A stretch of DNA of 28,237 nucleotides. It comes from Acanthamoeba sp. SK_2022b (Eukaryota; Discosea; Longamoebia; Acanthamoebidae). Location of the stretch: assembly GCA_027943245.1 (NCBI GenBank), contig JANDJZ010000628.1:1-28237 (forward strand). Direction: 5' to 3'. Position numbers and translations under genes: made by a program. This document shows, in pieces, positions 18,754-28,237 of the stretch; within the stretch, counting starts at the first letter, position 1; each line of letters opens with the position of its first letter. The notes beneath the pieces were generated by a model that saw only the letters and a list, made by a program, of their open reading frames with translations, had not been told where the DNA came from and searched no databases.

Positions 18754-21700
18754 CTACGTGTGCTCACTGGCGGAGGAAGGGCCAGCGGCGGTGATGACGC
18801 GGAAGGAGGACAGGGAGCTCGAAGGGGAGATGAGGTGCAGCGAGATGGCCAGCATCCACTCGCTCTTGGCCCCGGCCGTGGGAGCGCACACGACGATCGT
18901 GGCCGGCCGGCCCTTGTGCTCGCTCAGCAGCTGGGTTGTTACGAGAGAAAGGCGCCGTCAGTTTCATCAACATCACGCGTGCGCGCGCGTGATCAGTAAT
19001 ACCTGGAATGCGTTGCGACGCGTGGGAGTGTCGTCGAGGTCGACGAGCGTGACGTTGCCCAGCGGCACCTCGCCCTTCCATACGCAGCTCTCCTTGCCGC
19101 GCTTCTTCTTCTTCTGCTTGGTGCGCACGAAGAGGTCGTTGAAGAGGAAGCAGTGGAACTCCTTCGTGCGCGTCTCCACCACCGACAGCGGGCCCTCCAT
19201 AATGAACACACGCGACGGCGACGCCAGCGATGCCTGTCGCAGCCAACCACAAATATTGAAGATTAAAAATGTATAATATTAAAAGAAAGTGATAAATGAT
19301 TTGTTCTTTCAATAATAATAATAATAATAATAATAAAAACGAGAAAATGTCAGCCAACGGGAGAGCGCGAGTAGTGCGTACGGGCGCCCCGGAGATGCGG
19401 TGGGCGATGAGGTGGAGGGACATCTTGCGCGAATCGGCGTCCCGCTTGGAGTCGTTGATGGCGGCGCAGAGCTCTTGCAGCTGCTCCACGGCCGCCTCCA
19501 TCTGGCCCCGGTCCAGGTGCTCCTCCGGCGTGTGTCGCAGGATCTCTAGCGCCAGCAACCGATATCTGCACCGCGCGCAACAGAGTTGAGCACGCTCGTG
19601 TGTGTGCGTCGTGCATTTCGTTTGTGCGAACGTGTGTGTTGTACCTGGCAACGCGCTGGATGGGCATGATAAGGTAGGCCGACAGGGGCAGCTTGCGCCG
19701 ATTGGCCGGCATGGCCTTGCACTCCTTGATGAGGGCCGCGAAGCGCGCGCGCTTCTCGTGCTTGTGCAGCGCCGCCTCGGTCTGGTCGTAGCTCTTCACG
19801 TAGCCCGCGTAGAGTTTCATCACCGGCATCTGGCCACGCATTCCACGCACGCCGCGTTTCCCAAAAGGGTCAGCCAATGCTCGCGCGGACGGGGGGCCCA
19901 CGGGGAACACCCACCCAGGCGTGGAGGATGGGGCCGGCGTGCGGCTTGTTGTGCCATTCGCCTGCACAGTCCTCCAGCTCGGCCAAGAACTTGACGTTGA
20001 CTTGCACGATCAACTCAAAATCGCGGAATATCTCTGCACCATAAAAATAATTAATAAAAATGAATAAATTGTAAAATTAATAAATAAAAGGCTAATAAAG
20101 GCGGCCGACGTAGGGGGGGGGCAGTAGTGCGACCTTTGAGCTGTTCTTCGGTGACGAAGCTGTCGTCTCCGAGAGATCGCGCTCCAGCCGCCATCGAGTA
20201 GAGTGGCGTCAGGTAGGCCTTTGCCCATCGACACGCCAACATGATTGGTCGATCGATCAGCCAAGTTCCGATGGGAGAGGAGGGGGAGGTGCAGGCGAGG
20301 CGGAGGAGGAGAACACACCTCGGTGCAGTCTTGGAGGCACTGGACGTAGGACCGCTCGGTGTCGACCAACTCGCGGAAGGCCCGGTTGCGGGTGCGGATG
20401 AGGTCGGTCTCGGGCGTGGAGGCCACCCAACACGTCAGCCGCCTGGCCCGTCGCCGGAAGAGCCATCCGCGCACCACCTGTGGCGGCCACGCGTTCGTAT
20501 ACCCCCCCCCCGCAAACGTCAGCGCGACGACCAACGCGGCGAGGAATGCAGACACGCGTCGCATACCTTCTGCATTCTTCGGATGGAGGCGTCGGGCAGG
20601 GCCGAGAGGCGCTCGAGCGTGGCGAGGGTGAGGGTCAGAACGAGCGCCGAGGGAATGAAGAGGAGCGGCGGAGGCGGAGGGGGCGGCGGCGTCGTGGGCA
20701 TCAACGGCTGCAGGTCGGGAAAGCTGGGGCGGCGATCGACCTCGTAGTCGTCGTTGTCCTCGTCGTCGTCATCATCGATGGCCTGGAAGGGCCGCGGAGA
20801 GCAGAAGGGCGAGGGCAGAGGCGGCGGAGGGAGGTCGGTCGGCGCCCACGCCGACACGTGGCCGGCGGACATGGCCGGGAGAGGCGTGCCGATGGGCGAG
20901 GGCAGGTCCGTGGGCAGGAGGAATGCGGACGACGCCATCGTCATCGCCGACGCCATCGTCATCGCCGACGCCGCGAAGTCGGCGCTGTCGTCGACCGGCG
21001 GCGGCAGGGAATGGGGCAACGGAGCCGACGACGTGGCCGAGGAGGACACGAGCGGCGGCGGCAGCGGCAGCGGAGGCGGGAGCAGCGACGAGGCGAAGGA
21101 GGCGGACGGCGACGAGGCGCCGTGGGCGGAGCGGGCGTGGAACACGGGGGGCGGGGGCAGGGAGAGGCTTGTCCCCGACTCGGGCACAGGCGACAGCTTG
21201 CCCGGCGTCGAGTGGCTCACCCGAGGCGGCGCCTGCGTTGTCCCGTGACACAAGTTGGAAAACGCGGTCAGGAAAAAGGCAATTTTGTACAAAACAAATA
21301 ATAATAAAATAAAATAAAATAAAATAGGGAATGCGAACAGAGTGTGGTCGTACGGGAAAGCGGCCTTTGACCATGGCGTAGGAGATGGTCGAGGGGTCGT
21401 CGACGGAGTCGCCGGGTTCGGTGAGCGAGAGGCTGATGGACTCCTTGCACATGGAGCACACGGACAGCTTCCCCACTGTGGGCTTGGGCTCCACCACCGT
21501 AGCTGCAGCACTGATGAGACAACCCCGCGGACAACACCGTGTGATGGATTCGTTTAAGAGCTGCTGAGCGAGGTGGTAAGGAGAGCGCGCGTACGCCTTC
21601 AGGGCTTGGTGGAGACGACCGATCTCCCGGTCCTTCTCCAAAGCCGTCTGCTCCAGGCGCGCGACGGCCTCGTTGGCCTTCCGCAGGGACGCCTCCAGCT

Positions 21701-22357
21701 CGACCGATCCGTGGTCGACGCTGCCGCCCGCGCCGCCCGATCGCTCCAACTCCTGCTCTCGCTCAAACAGCTGAGCGCCAACGCATTTGGTGAGAGGGAA
21801 TGCAAGGAATGCACGTGTGTGTCGAGAGGAATGCATACCTGCTGCTGCCGCCTCTGCAGCTCGTCCTCCTTCTGCCGGAGGAGGGCCTGGCGTTGCTTGA
21901 GCAGCGCCTGTCCCTCGTTGTCCCGCGCTTCGAGGTCCTGCTCGGCCTGCAGCAGGAAGGCCATCTGCCTCTGCCGGTCCTTGCGCAGGACCTCCTTCTC
22001 CTCGCGCAGCCGCGCCTGCTCGTCCTCCTGCTCGCCCTGCCGCCTGGCGCAGTCGGCCTCCCGTCGATGGAGATCGCGCTGGGCCTCCTCGTTGCGCTTT
22101 TGGGTCTCGGCCACGCGTCGCTCGCGTTCGGCAAGTGTCGCCTCTTTCTCGTCGACTTGTCGACGCTTCAGCTCGATCTGGGCGGCAGTCGCTTGCAGCT
22201 CGCGTTCCGTCTGGGTGGCGGCCGCCAGCCGTTGCTCGAGCCCCGCCCGCTCGCTCTCGAGCCTCTCCTCGAGCGCCCACAGCTCCTCCTCCTTATCCGC
22301 AAAGGTGGACTCTGTCGCCAGCCACACCTCTATTCGATTACGCGATCCTTCAAGCGC

Positions 22358-22410
<53 letters not shown>

Positions 22411-25067
22411 CAAGGCATACCTAGAGACTTGACCCGACCAAAGATGTGTTCGAGTTCGGTGGCGAGCGTTGATCGATGCCGTCGCGACGCTTCCTTCTGT
22501 CGTGCGCTGGTGCGCGCGGGCGGCACGCCAGGCCCCGAATCACCGGCGGCGGCGGCGGAGGCGGAGGTAGTCCTCCAGTCCTCCCCACTCGGTGTGGGAG
22601 TTACCGAGGGCGACGACCCGTTGCTGGGCGACGGAGACGTCGAGATGTGCGCAGAGAGAATGGGGGTGAAAGTGAGGTCGGACGACGACAGCCGCACGGG
22701 GACGGGCGGCGGCGGCATCAGGGCCGCATAGATGTCTGCCGACGCCGCCGAAGGAGTCTCGGTCGCGCCGACGGGAGCGGGGAGCACCGCACGAGCGACG
22801 GGCGGCGGCGGGTCGAACATGTGCTGAAGCCGCAGGTGAGGAGGCGGCGAGGACGATCGGTCGTCAGAGGGCATAGCGAAGGAGATGCCGTGGCTCGACG
22901 ACGAGGGCGATGGAGGAGGTGACGACGATGACGCGCTGTCGCTGCCTCTGTGCGACAGACGGGAGGAGGAGTGCTATGAGCGGGCAAGCTATGGCAGGAA
23001 AGGAGGGGAGAGGAGGAGGTCGCACGAGCGCGGGGACGGCAGGACGTCGGCCGATCGCGTGGCGTTGGGGTTGATGCGGTACGAGTTCTTGCGCAGGGAA
23101 GACAGGTCGACTGTGAGCCTCTTGGCCTTGGCCTCGGACATGGACATCTTCTTGCTCTGTTTGAGTGAGTGGCACGCGACAGAGCACGCATGCGTGAGAT
23201 TCCAATTGTTGCAGTCGGGGAGGAGTGGGTCATTGGGAGGAGGAGGAGGACAGGGAGTAGTGCCTTCTTGTCCTTGGACTTGAAGCTGTCGTTGGAGGGA
23301 CGCACGATCGCAGAGCCGCTGCTGGCGGAGGGCGGGGAGAGGATGTCGAGGATCCTCATCACGAACGCCATCTCTTCCCGCTTCCTCTCGATCTCTGAAT
23401 GGCTCCAGTCGGCCTCCTCGCCCGACTCACCCGCTACGCGCTTCTCCAACGCTGCCACCTTGCGCAGTGCATAATGTCGACACAAATGTCTTAAGCTGCG
23501 GGCGGCGTGACGTGGCACCGCTACCCGTGCGAGTGGCGTACCTCGTCTTCGAGGAGCTTGTGCTGGAGTAGGGACTCCTCGAGGAGGGCCGAAGATATCT
23601 TGGTGTCCTTCTTCTTCCCGGTCTTGAGCTTGCCCGACGACTGGGCGAGGTCGTCGATGGACGCCGAGGACGCGGGCGCGGCGGAGACCTTCTTCTTGGC
23701 CAGCGGGCCCTTCTCCTTGGCATCGCCCATGATATGGTACATCACCCCGCCCTCCTCCTCGAACTCCACCGCCACCCCGCCCTTCACCGCTCGGTACTAC
23801 ACAGCAAGGGGTGAGCAGCAACTCACGGGCGAACAGTTGCATCGCGACCAACGGCCAACACGTGTGGATGCAACACGTACGCGATGGACTGTTCCACACG
23901 CATCGAGATAGGCTCGCACGGGCTCGCCTGTGTGACGCACGACAAAAAGGGAGGGACCGCGCTCTGAGCCACGGGCCAGCTCGCTGAACGTTCTTTTGGC
24001 AAGCAACGTACCGTAGAGCAGCTCCTTCTCGCTCACGCCCTCTATCACGATCACTTCTCCGCCCAGTCTGGGCATCGTCTCTGTGGCTCCGCCGACACGG
24101 GGGGGGGCGACCCATCATGATCAGCATGGTGGCGAGTGACAGGCCTGTGAAGAAGGGAAAGAGGTTTGGGGGTACCGCTGCGTGCGAGTCGAAGAAAGGA
24201 GCCGAGCACGCCCCACCGATCGGTGAAGAGGGCGAGCCGCACGAGGGAGACCGGAGGCTGCAGCTTGCCTCCGCCTGAGCCGGCGTTGGATTGCGTCCCC
24301 GGCGGCGGGTCGGTCAGCGCGCGACATAGGAGGTCGAGCTCCTTGCTCGTGGGCACGACGTGCTCCTTGGCGTATGCCACGAACGCCTTCTTAAAGCGAT
24401 CCCATTCCATCGTGCATGCCTGCTCAGCGGGTTGCTGACGTCAGCACGGCCCGCACGCGCGCTCACACAGTGGACACGGTGCGACGAAGGGAAGGCAGAA
24501 CCCACCAGCGAGCCGAGCGGGTTGGCGGTCCACAGGTGGCGCGCCGAGTGATGCGAGAGAAGCAGCGAGGCCGCGAAGGGCGGGTGGAGCGCAAAGTGGA
24601 GGGCCGAACGCAGCTTATGCGTGGCCGCGCGCAACTGGGCTCGCTGTCGCTGCGCGCTGGGTCGGGGCAACACCACATGCTGCAGCTGCGTCTGCGATGA
24701 CGAAGACGACGAAGACCAGCTCGTTGTGCCCCCGGGAGGATCCTCGTGGGCCAGAGCTGCGGCCACCAGCGCCTCCACGGTCTGGTGCGCCTGGCCCACC
24801 GCCTCCTCTGCCCCGCCTCCGGCGGTGCTGCTCTTCTGGCTGCTCCGCCGGCGTTCGTCCACGACGGTCTGCGCCTGTATGTCGACAGGCCCCCAACGCA
24901 CAGACCGCCCATGAGTCACCAACAGGTTGCTCGCAACCAGTCACATGCAGGAGGGGGGACCGTACTTCGTCCAACAGTTGACGAACGGAAGCGGCTTCCT
25001 GAATGAGGCCCACCAAGGCGGTCGTGGCGGTAGTGGCAGCTCGCCCCCTCGGAGTAGGGCCCTCCAT
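18754..25067 (-). CDS. RhoGEF: coiled coil, IQ motif, DH and PH domains
   Basis: Nineteen exons on minus, first to last: 24966-25067, 24506-24874, 24176-24419, 24012-24080, 23542-23789, 23264-23458, 23026-23156, 22421-22947, 21839-22329, 21595-21770, 21354-21510, 20567-21232, 20319-20477, 20134-20218, 19915-20033, 19645-19829, 19382-19565, 19003-19233, 18754-18930; 1504 residues. Every junction is phase-consistent, joining what could be mistaken for two genes. An all-helical N-terminus (1-240) is followed by a Lys-rich segment, a Ser/Pro linker, a long Glu/Arg/Gln coiled coil (about 630-850), a Pro-rich linker with an acidic Asp cluster, an IQ motif (about 1120-1140), the DH domain (about 1155-1365; Glu-Arg-Ser-Tyr start, Pro-Ile-Gln-Arg-Val-Ala-Arg-Tyr in the third conserved block) and a PH domain (about 1370-1490). 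DH-PH modules catalyse nucleotide exchange on Rho-family GTPases at membranes; the IQ motif suggests calmodulin or myosin-light-chain control. The sixth exon's end is ambiguous (23264 with a GC donor, or 23252 with GT). Confidence 0.88.
19305..19336. repeat. (AAT)n microsatellite in RhoGEF intron
   Basis: Ten or so AAT trinucleotides inside the intron 19234-19381 between the DH and PH exons. The intron is markedly AT-rich compared with its exons. Confidence 0.85.
21296..21327. repeat. AAAAT pentamer run in RhoGEF intron
   Basis: Tandem AAAAT/AATAA units within the AT-rich intron 21233-21353, between the coiled-coil exons and the Pro-rich exon. Confidence 0.75.
22360..22407. repeat. (AC)n microsatellite in RhoGEF intron
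   Basis: Uninterrupted AC array occupying about half of the intron 22330-22420, between the Ser/Pro-linker exon and the main coiled-coil exon. In minus reading frames it yields Val-Cys dipeptides, which are not coding. Confidence 0.9.
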
Positions 25068-25290
25068 CTTTCGCTCCGAGCAACTTGCCCTTGAGTCCTT
25101 GTAACCCCAAGCTTGACAACGCAACAGCGATATTAATTCATTTTTTTGATTTGCCATTGGCTGAAATATTGCAAAAAAGAAATGGACAAAAAGACAAGGA
25201 AAATGAGAAAAGAAAAACGTGCTGTACAGCCGAGTAGAAGAGACGAGACGAGACGAGACGAGGGAGTTAAACGCGGGAGGTCTCCCCAAC
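25068..25290. other. Intergenic, STAT 3' flank and RhoGEF promoter
   Basis: Only 223 bp separate the STAT stop codon (25291) from the RhoGEF start (25067) on the same strand, so STAT 3' processing and RhoGEF initiation signals are close together. The STAT side carries a short GACGA pentamer run (about 25240-25262); the middle is A/T-rich (25130-25215), including a CCAAT word (ATTGG on plus at 25156), in the orientation of the RhoGEF gene. A functional CCAAT box is inference. Confidence 0.4.
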
Positions 25291-27024
25291 TCACTCGTGA
25301 GGAAGTTCGTCGTATCCGGGGGCGGAGACGGAGGGCCGGTGGGAGAGGAAGGGGTCGAGGACGGCGTCCTTGCGGTGGGAGGTGAGGAGCGGCCGCCCGT
25401 CGGGGTCGATCGTGAGGCGCAGCACGTACACGAACTGCGGGCACTCCTGCAGGAAATCGGGCAGGGTCTTCTTGGGGCCCGCGATGTCGTCCGGCTTCAC
25501 CAGGTAGTGCTTCACCTCCTACATTATGATGATGATGATGTCAGCCCCCCCCCCCATTTTTTTCGTGTAGTGGCGTGTAGAGAGGCAACGTCGCGAGGTA
25601 CCTCGATGTGCTTGTAGGCGACGGCGAAGGAGCCCGCGTGGTTCTCGGAGAAGCGAACGAGGAAGGAGCCCGGCCGCTCGTTGGAGAGGGCCCGGTGCAC
25701 GGCGTCCTTGGCGATGAACCCATACACGAGGCCGCTCTTCCACAGGTTCCCCACGTGCCGCTGATAGCGCAAAATGTGCAGCCCCTTCCCGAACCACGAC
25801 CAGAACTGCACCACGCACGCACGCGCAACACATGACGATGAGGAGGTGGTGATGATGATGATGATGATGAGATGATGAGGGGAAGAGGAGGGGAAGAGGA
25901 GGAGCGGAACCTGATCAAAGTCCTTGTAGGAGACCATCTGCTTGTTGCCAAAGAACTTGTCGTGGAGGTACTCAAAGTCGCCGGCGTGGAAGGCGCGCGC
26001 CGGCTTGTTGACGTCCTGCCGCGTGGCCCGGATGAAGTGCATGTGGAACACGTTGGCGAACCGCGCCCACGGGATCTCCAGGTGCCCCCCAAACGCCTCT
26101 GCAGCAGCAGAACGCGCGCGACCGTCAGTGTCGACACGAATGCGCTGTGTGCGTGTGCGTATGTATGGTGGTGATGAAGATGATGGTGACCTTTCTTGAT
26201 GAGGGTGCCCTCGGCCTCGGCCCACTGGCACTCGTTGGTGATGACGATGAAGGGGTTGGACAGGTCGGACTCGATGGTGTGGACGGCGTCGTCGCTGCGC
26301 ACGGCCACCGAGAAGCGGAGGTTGACCGCGTTCTTGCGCGTGCCCACGAGGAACTTGGGCTGGAACTGCACGACGTGCTGGTGCAGCTCGATCACCTTGG
26401 TGTCCTCGTTCATCGACTTCTTGGCCACCTTGCCCTTCCACAGGTGCGACTCGCACACGATCGACGCCTTGACCTTGCTCACGCACGTCAGGTCCACATT
26501 CGCGCCTTCGCCGCCACACATCCACGCAACACGCGGTTAGCGCGCGCGTGTCATGTGCGTGTGTGCGTGCGCGCGCGCGCGTGGAGGGACAGCACGAACC
26601 GGTGAGTAGATGTACAACGTAGGGCTGGCCAAAGTGCTTGCCCTTGAAGATGACCGACGACGCGGGGCGCTCGGTCATGGCCAGCGTGGCGAAGCACTGC
26701 GCGCCGCCGGCCTTGTGTTCGGTGAGCTGGAGCAGCTCGCGCTGGTAGAGGTCCAGCTGGCTCGACTGATTCGCAAACTGTCGATGGGTGGGTGGAGGTT
26801 AGGTCGCCGCGACGTTGGCCGTGGCCACGCTCCAGCACGCTCTCCCCCCCTCACTCACCCGCCCGCCCGCGTGCGCACCTGGTGCCTGAGGGAGAGCCAC
26901 TTGTTCAGGTCGCCGAGTGTGAGCACCGTGTTCTGGTACAGCTGGTCCACGGCCCTGAGCTCGGCGTCGACCCGATTGCGCAGGTCGACCTGCAATCGAT
27001 ACACCTCCTGTTGCCGTGGGCACA

Positions 27025-27083
<59 letters not shown>

Positions 27084-28207
27084 AGCACACGACACGCAGA
27101 CAGAGGTGAAGCGAGCGCGCGTACTTCGAAGAGGTTCTTCTCGGGGGCGAGGAAGAGCTGCTTCTGCTTGGCGCGGATGAGCTCGAGCTGGGTGTTCTGG
27201 TTGCGCTGGAGGTCCCACAGGGAGTCGAGCACGGGCTGGCGCTGGAGGAGGAAGCCCGTGTGCACCACCTTGCCGCCCGAGAGGGAGGCCGACTCGCCGT
27301 ACTCGACCTTGGCCTGCTTCATGTCGAGCCGCAGCCCGCCGGGCGACATGGGCGCGGGCGACCCCATCGGGGTCAGCGACGGCGCGAGCCCCGGCGGCGT
27401 CTGCGGAGGGAACACCGGCGTCGGCGTCGGCGGCGCAAACGACGGTATGCTGATCTGCTTGGCCCCTCCCACCGCCGCGACGCTCTGTTGTTGTTGCTGC
27501 TGCTGCTGCTGGGCCGCCACCGCCGACGCCTGCTGCTGCTGCTGTTGCTGGTGGTGGTGGTAGCCTCCCTGGAACTGTGGCGGCTGCTGATGCAGCAGCT
27601 GTGGCTGTGGGGCTTGCTGAGGCTGGAACTGGAGCGGCAGGAGGGAGTACTGCTGCTGCTGCTGAGGCTGGGGCTGCTGAGGCTGGAACTGTGGCGGTTG
27701 CTGCCCCTGCGCGGGTTGGTGGTGGTGGAGCTGGAGTGTGGGCATCTGCGCTGCGGTTGGAGACGGCGAAGAGGTGGTGGAGGGGGAGGAGGAGGAGGGA
27801 GAGGTGGAAAAGTGCAGCAGCTGTGGCGTCTGCTGCTGTTGTGTGGAGGTCTGGGGAGCGAAGGAGGGCACGGCGATCGTGGAGGTGGAGGAGGAGGAGG
27901 AGGAGGGGTTGGACAGCATGGCGGGCGCGGACGAGCCCGAGAGGGTGAGCGCGGTGTTGCCGCTGCCGCCCAGCGTGTCGGCGAAGAGGTTCTCCATGAA
28001 CTCGGCGGCGAGGCTGCGGTCGAGGCCCCACGCCCCGCTGCCGCTGCCGCCGCTCCCGCTCAGGCTGCCGCCGCCCGAGTCGGTGCGATTGAGCAGGCCG
28101 CCACTGCTGCCGCCAGAGCTGCCCAGGCCGTTGCCGCTGTGAGTCAGCCCTCCCCCTTCCACCCTGCAAGAAAGATGGTCGCGCCCACGATTGAATGTTC
28201 CCCGCAT
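25291..28207 (-). CDS. STAT-family transcription factor (SH2, C-terminal phosphotyrosine site)
   Basis: Exons on minus: up to 28163 or 28207 down to 27125, then 26879-27007, 26600-26777, 26191-26505, 25911-26098, 25602-25805, 25291-25518, all phases consistent. With the ATG at 28207 the protein has 774 residues; a strong TTTCTTGCAG acceptor at 28164 and a GTAAAC donor near the window end make a further upstream exon likely, so the true 5' end may lie outside. Order: Gly/Ser-rich and Gln-rich low-complexity region (1-270), helical coiled coil (about 310-440), STAT DNA-binding region with Gly-Gln-Pro-Tyr-Val-Val-His (about 450-570), linker, and SH2 domain (about 632-735) with Gly-Ser-Phe-Leu-Val-Arg-Phe-Ser-Glu (phosphotyrosine-binding Arg682). 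The tail ends Gly-Tyr-Asp-Glu-Leu-Pro-His-Glu; Tyr768 is at the position where STATs are phosphorylated for reciprocal SH2 dimerisation. The arrangement resembles Dictyostelium STATs, including the Gln-rich N-terminus. Nuclear, DNA-binding role is known for the family. Confidence 0.93.
25848..25880. repeat. (GAT)n microsatellite in STAT intron
   Basis: GAT/ATG trinucleotide run in the intron 25806-25910 between the linker exon and the SH2 exon. A smaller one occurs in the next intron at about 25525-25540. Confidence 0.8.
26557..26581. repeat. (GC)n/(GT)n run in STAT intron
   Basis: Alternating purine-pyrimidine tract (GTGTGTGC followed by GCGCGCGCG) in the intron 26506-26599. Such tracts can adopt Z-DNA; this is composition only. 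Confidence 0.7.
27029..27080. repeat. (AC)n microsatellite in STAT intron
   Basis: About 25 AC units in the intron 27008-27124, between the Gln-rich exon and the first coiled-coil exon. It reads as a Val-Cys or Cys-Val run on minus and is not coding. Confidence 0.92.
27480..27700 (-). repeat. CAG/CTG-rich polyglutamine-coding tract in STAT
   Basis: Several CAG-rich clusters, separated by Pro and Leu codons, encode Gln runs of four to nine residues and Gln-Pro mixtures in the first exon of the STAT gene. Mixed CAG/CAA codons and Pro interruptions suggest retained coding rather than a pure slippage array. Poly-Q N-termini are also seen in Dictyostelium STATs. Confidence 0.85.
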
Positions 28208-28237
28208 GAGGATGAATTATTGGCACATGTTTACGTT

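Noticed and set aside
20772..22280. 502-codon minus frame overlapping the RhoGEF
   Set aside because: Only its 21354-21770 part coincides with true RhoGEF exons; the remainder is an off-frame reading of the coiled-coil exon and of introns.
21573..22424. 283-codon Ser/Arg/Leu-rich plus frame
   Set aside because: Shadow of the coiled-coil coding strand; Glu/Gln/Arg codons read backwards give Leu/Ser-rich frames.
22421..25067. Separate gene upstream of the DH-PH gene
   Set aside because: Junctions 23026/22947 and 22421/22329 join in phase with good GT-AG sites, so a single long gene explains all exons better.

Overview
This window looks like nuclear DNA of a free-living amoeba, most probably Acanthamoeba or a close relative. 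That is an inference from gene content and style: GC-rich coding sequence, genes split by many short GT-AG introns, abundant microsatellites, and a repertoire that combines a STAT-type transcription factor with a C-terminal tyrosine, a DH-PH RhoGEF and an ERGIC-53-like lectin. Exon structures were built by hand from splice signals, reading-frame phase and domain continuity. The models for the five main multi-exon genes keep phase at every junction.

Layout. (1) 1-1066, minus: 5' part of a gene with an acidic N-terminal half and the start of a helicase-associated (HA) domain, running off the left edge. (2) 1449-3478, plus: ten-exon L-type lectin cargo receptor (ERGIC-53/LMAN1-like), head-to-head with gene 1. 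(3) 3854-5845, plus: ankyrin-repeat membrane protein with a 7-bp minisatellite in its second intron. (4) 6074-6487, plus: small secreted DUF4397-like protein. (5) 6767-7290: truncated, nonsense-mutated copy of the 5' end of the gene at 11481. (6) About 7290-11335: a visibly AT-richer island holding a degenerate ~90-bp tandem repeat and a decayed reverse transcriptase. (7) 11481-14366, plus: PH domain plus inositol polyphosphate kinase fusion, with an altered PxxxDxKxG motif. (8) About 14690-16810: two degenerate gene remnants, an unidentified one on minus carrying a 33-copy GGTCGT array and an HTTM/gamma-carboxylase-like one on plus. (9) 16811-18750: mostly non-genic with a small coding-like fragment. 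(10) 18754-25067, minus: 19-exon, 1504-residue coiled-coil/IQ/DH/PH RhoGEF. (11) 25291 to about 28207, minus: STAT transcription factor, tail-to-head with the RhoGEF.

The right third is rich in signalling genes: a phosphotyrosine-dependent transcription factor, a Rho-family GEF and a lipid- or inositol-phosphate-responsive kinase. The left third is secretory or membrane related. No shared pathway is demonstrated; these are ordinary eukaryotic neighbours, not operons. The centre (about 6.8-11.3 kb and 14.7-18.7 kb) is a graveyard of duplicated, frameshifted and mobile-element sequence. The best novelty candidates are the PH-IPK fusion with a degenerate catalytic motif, its truncated twin, and the uncharacterised island between the two copies.
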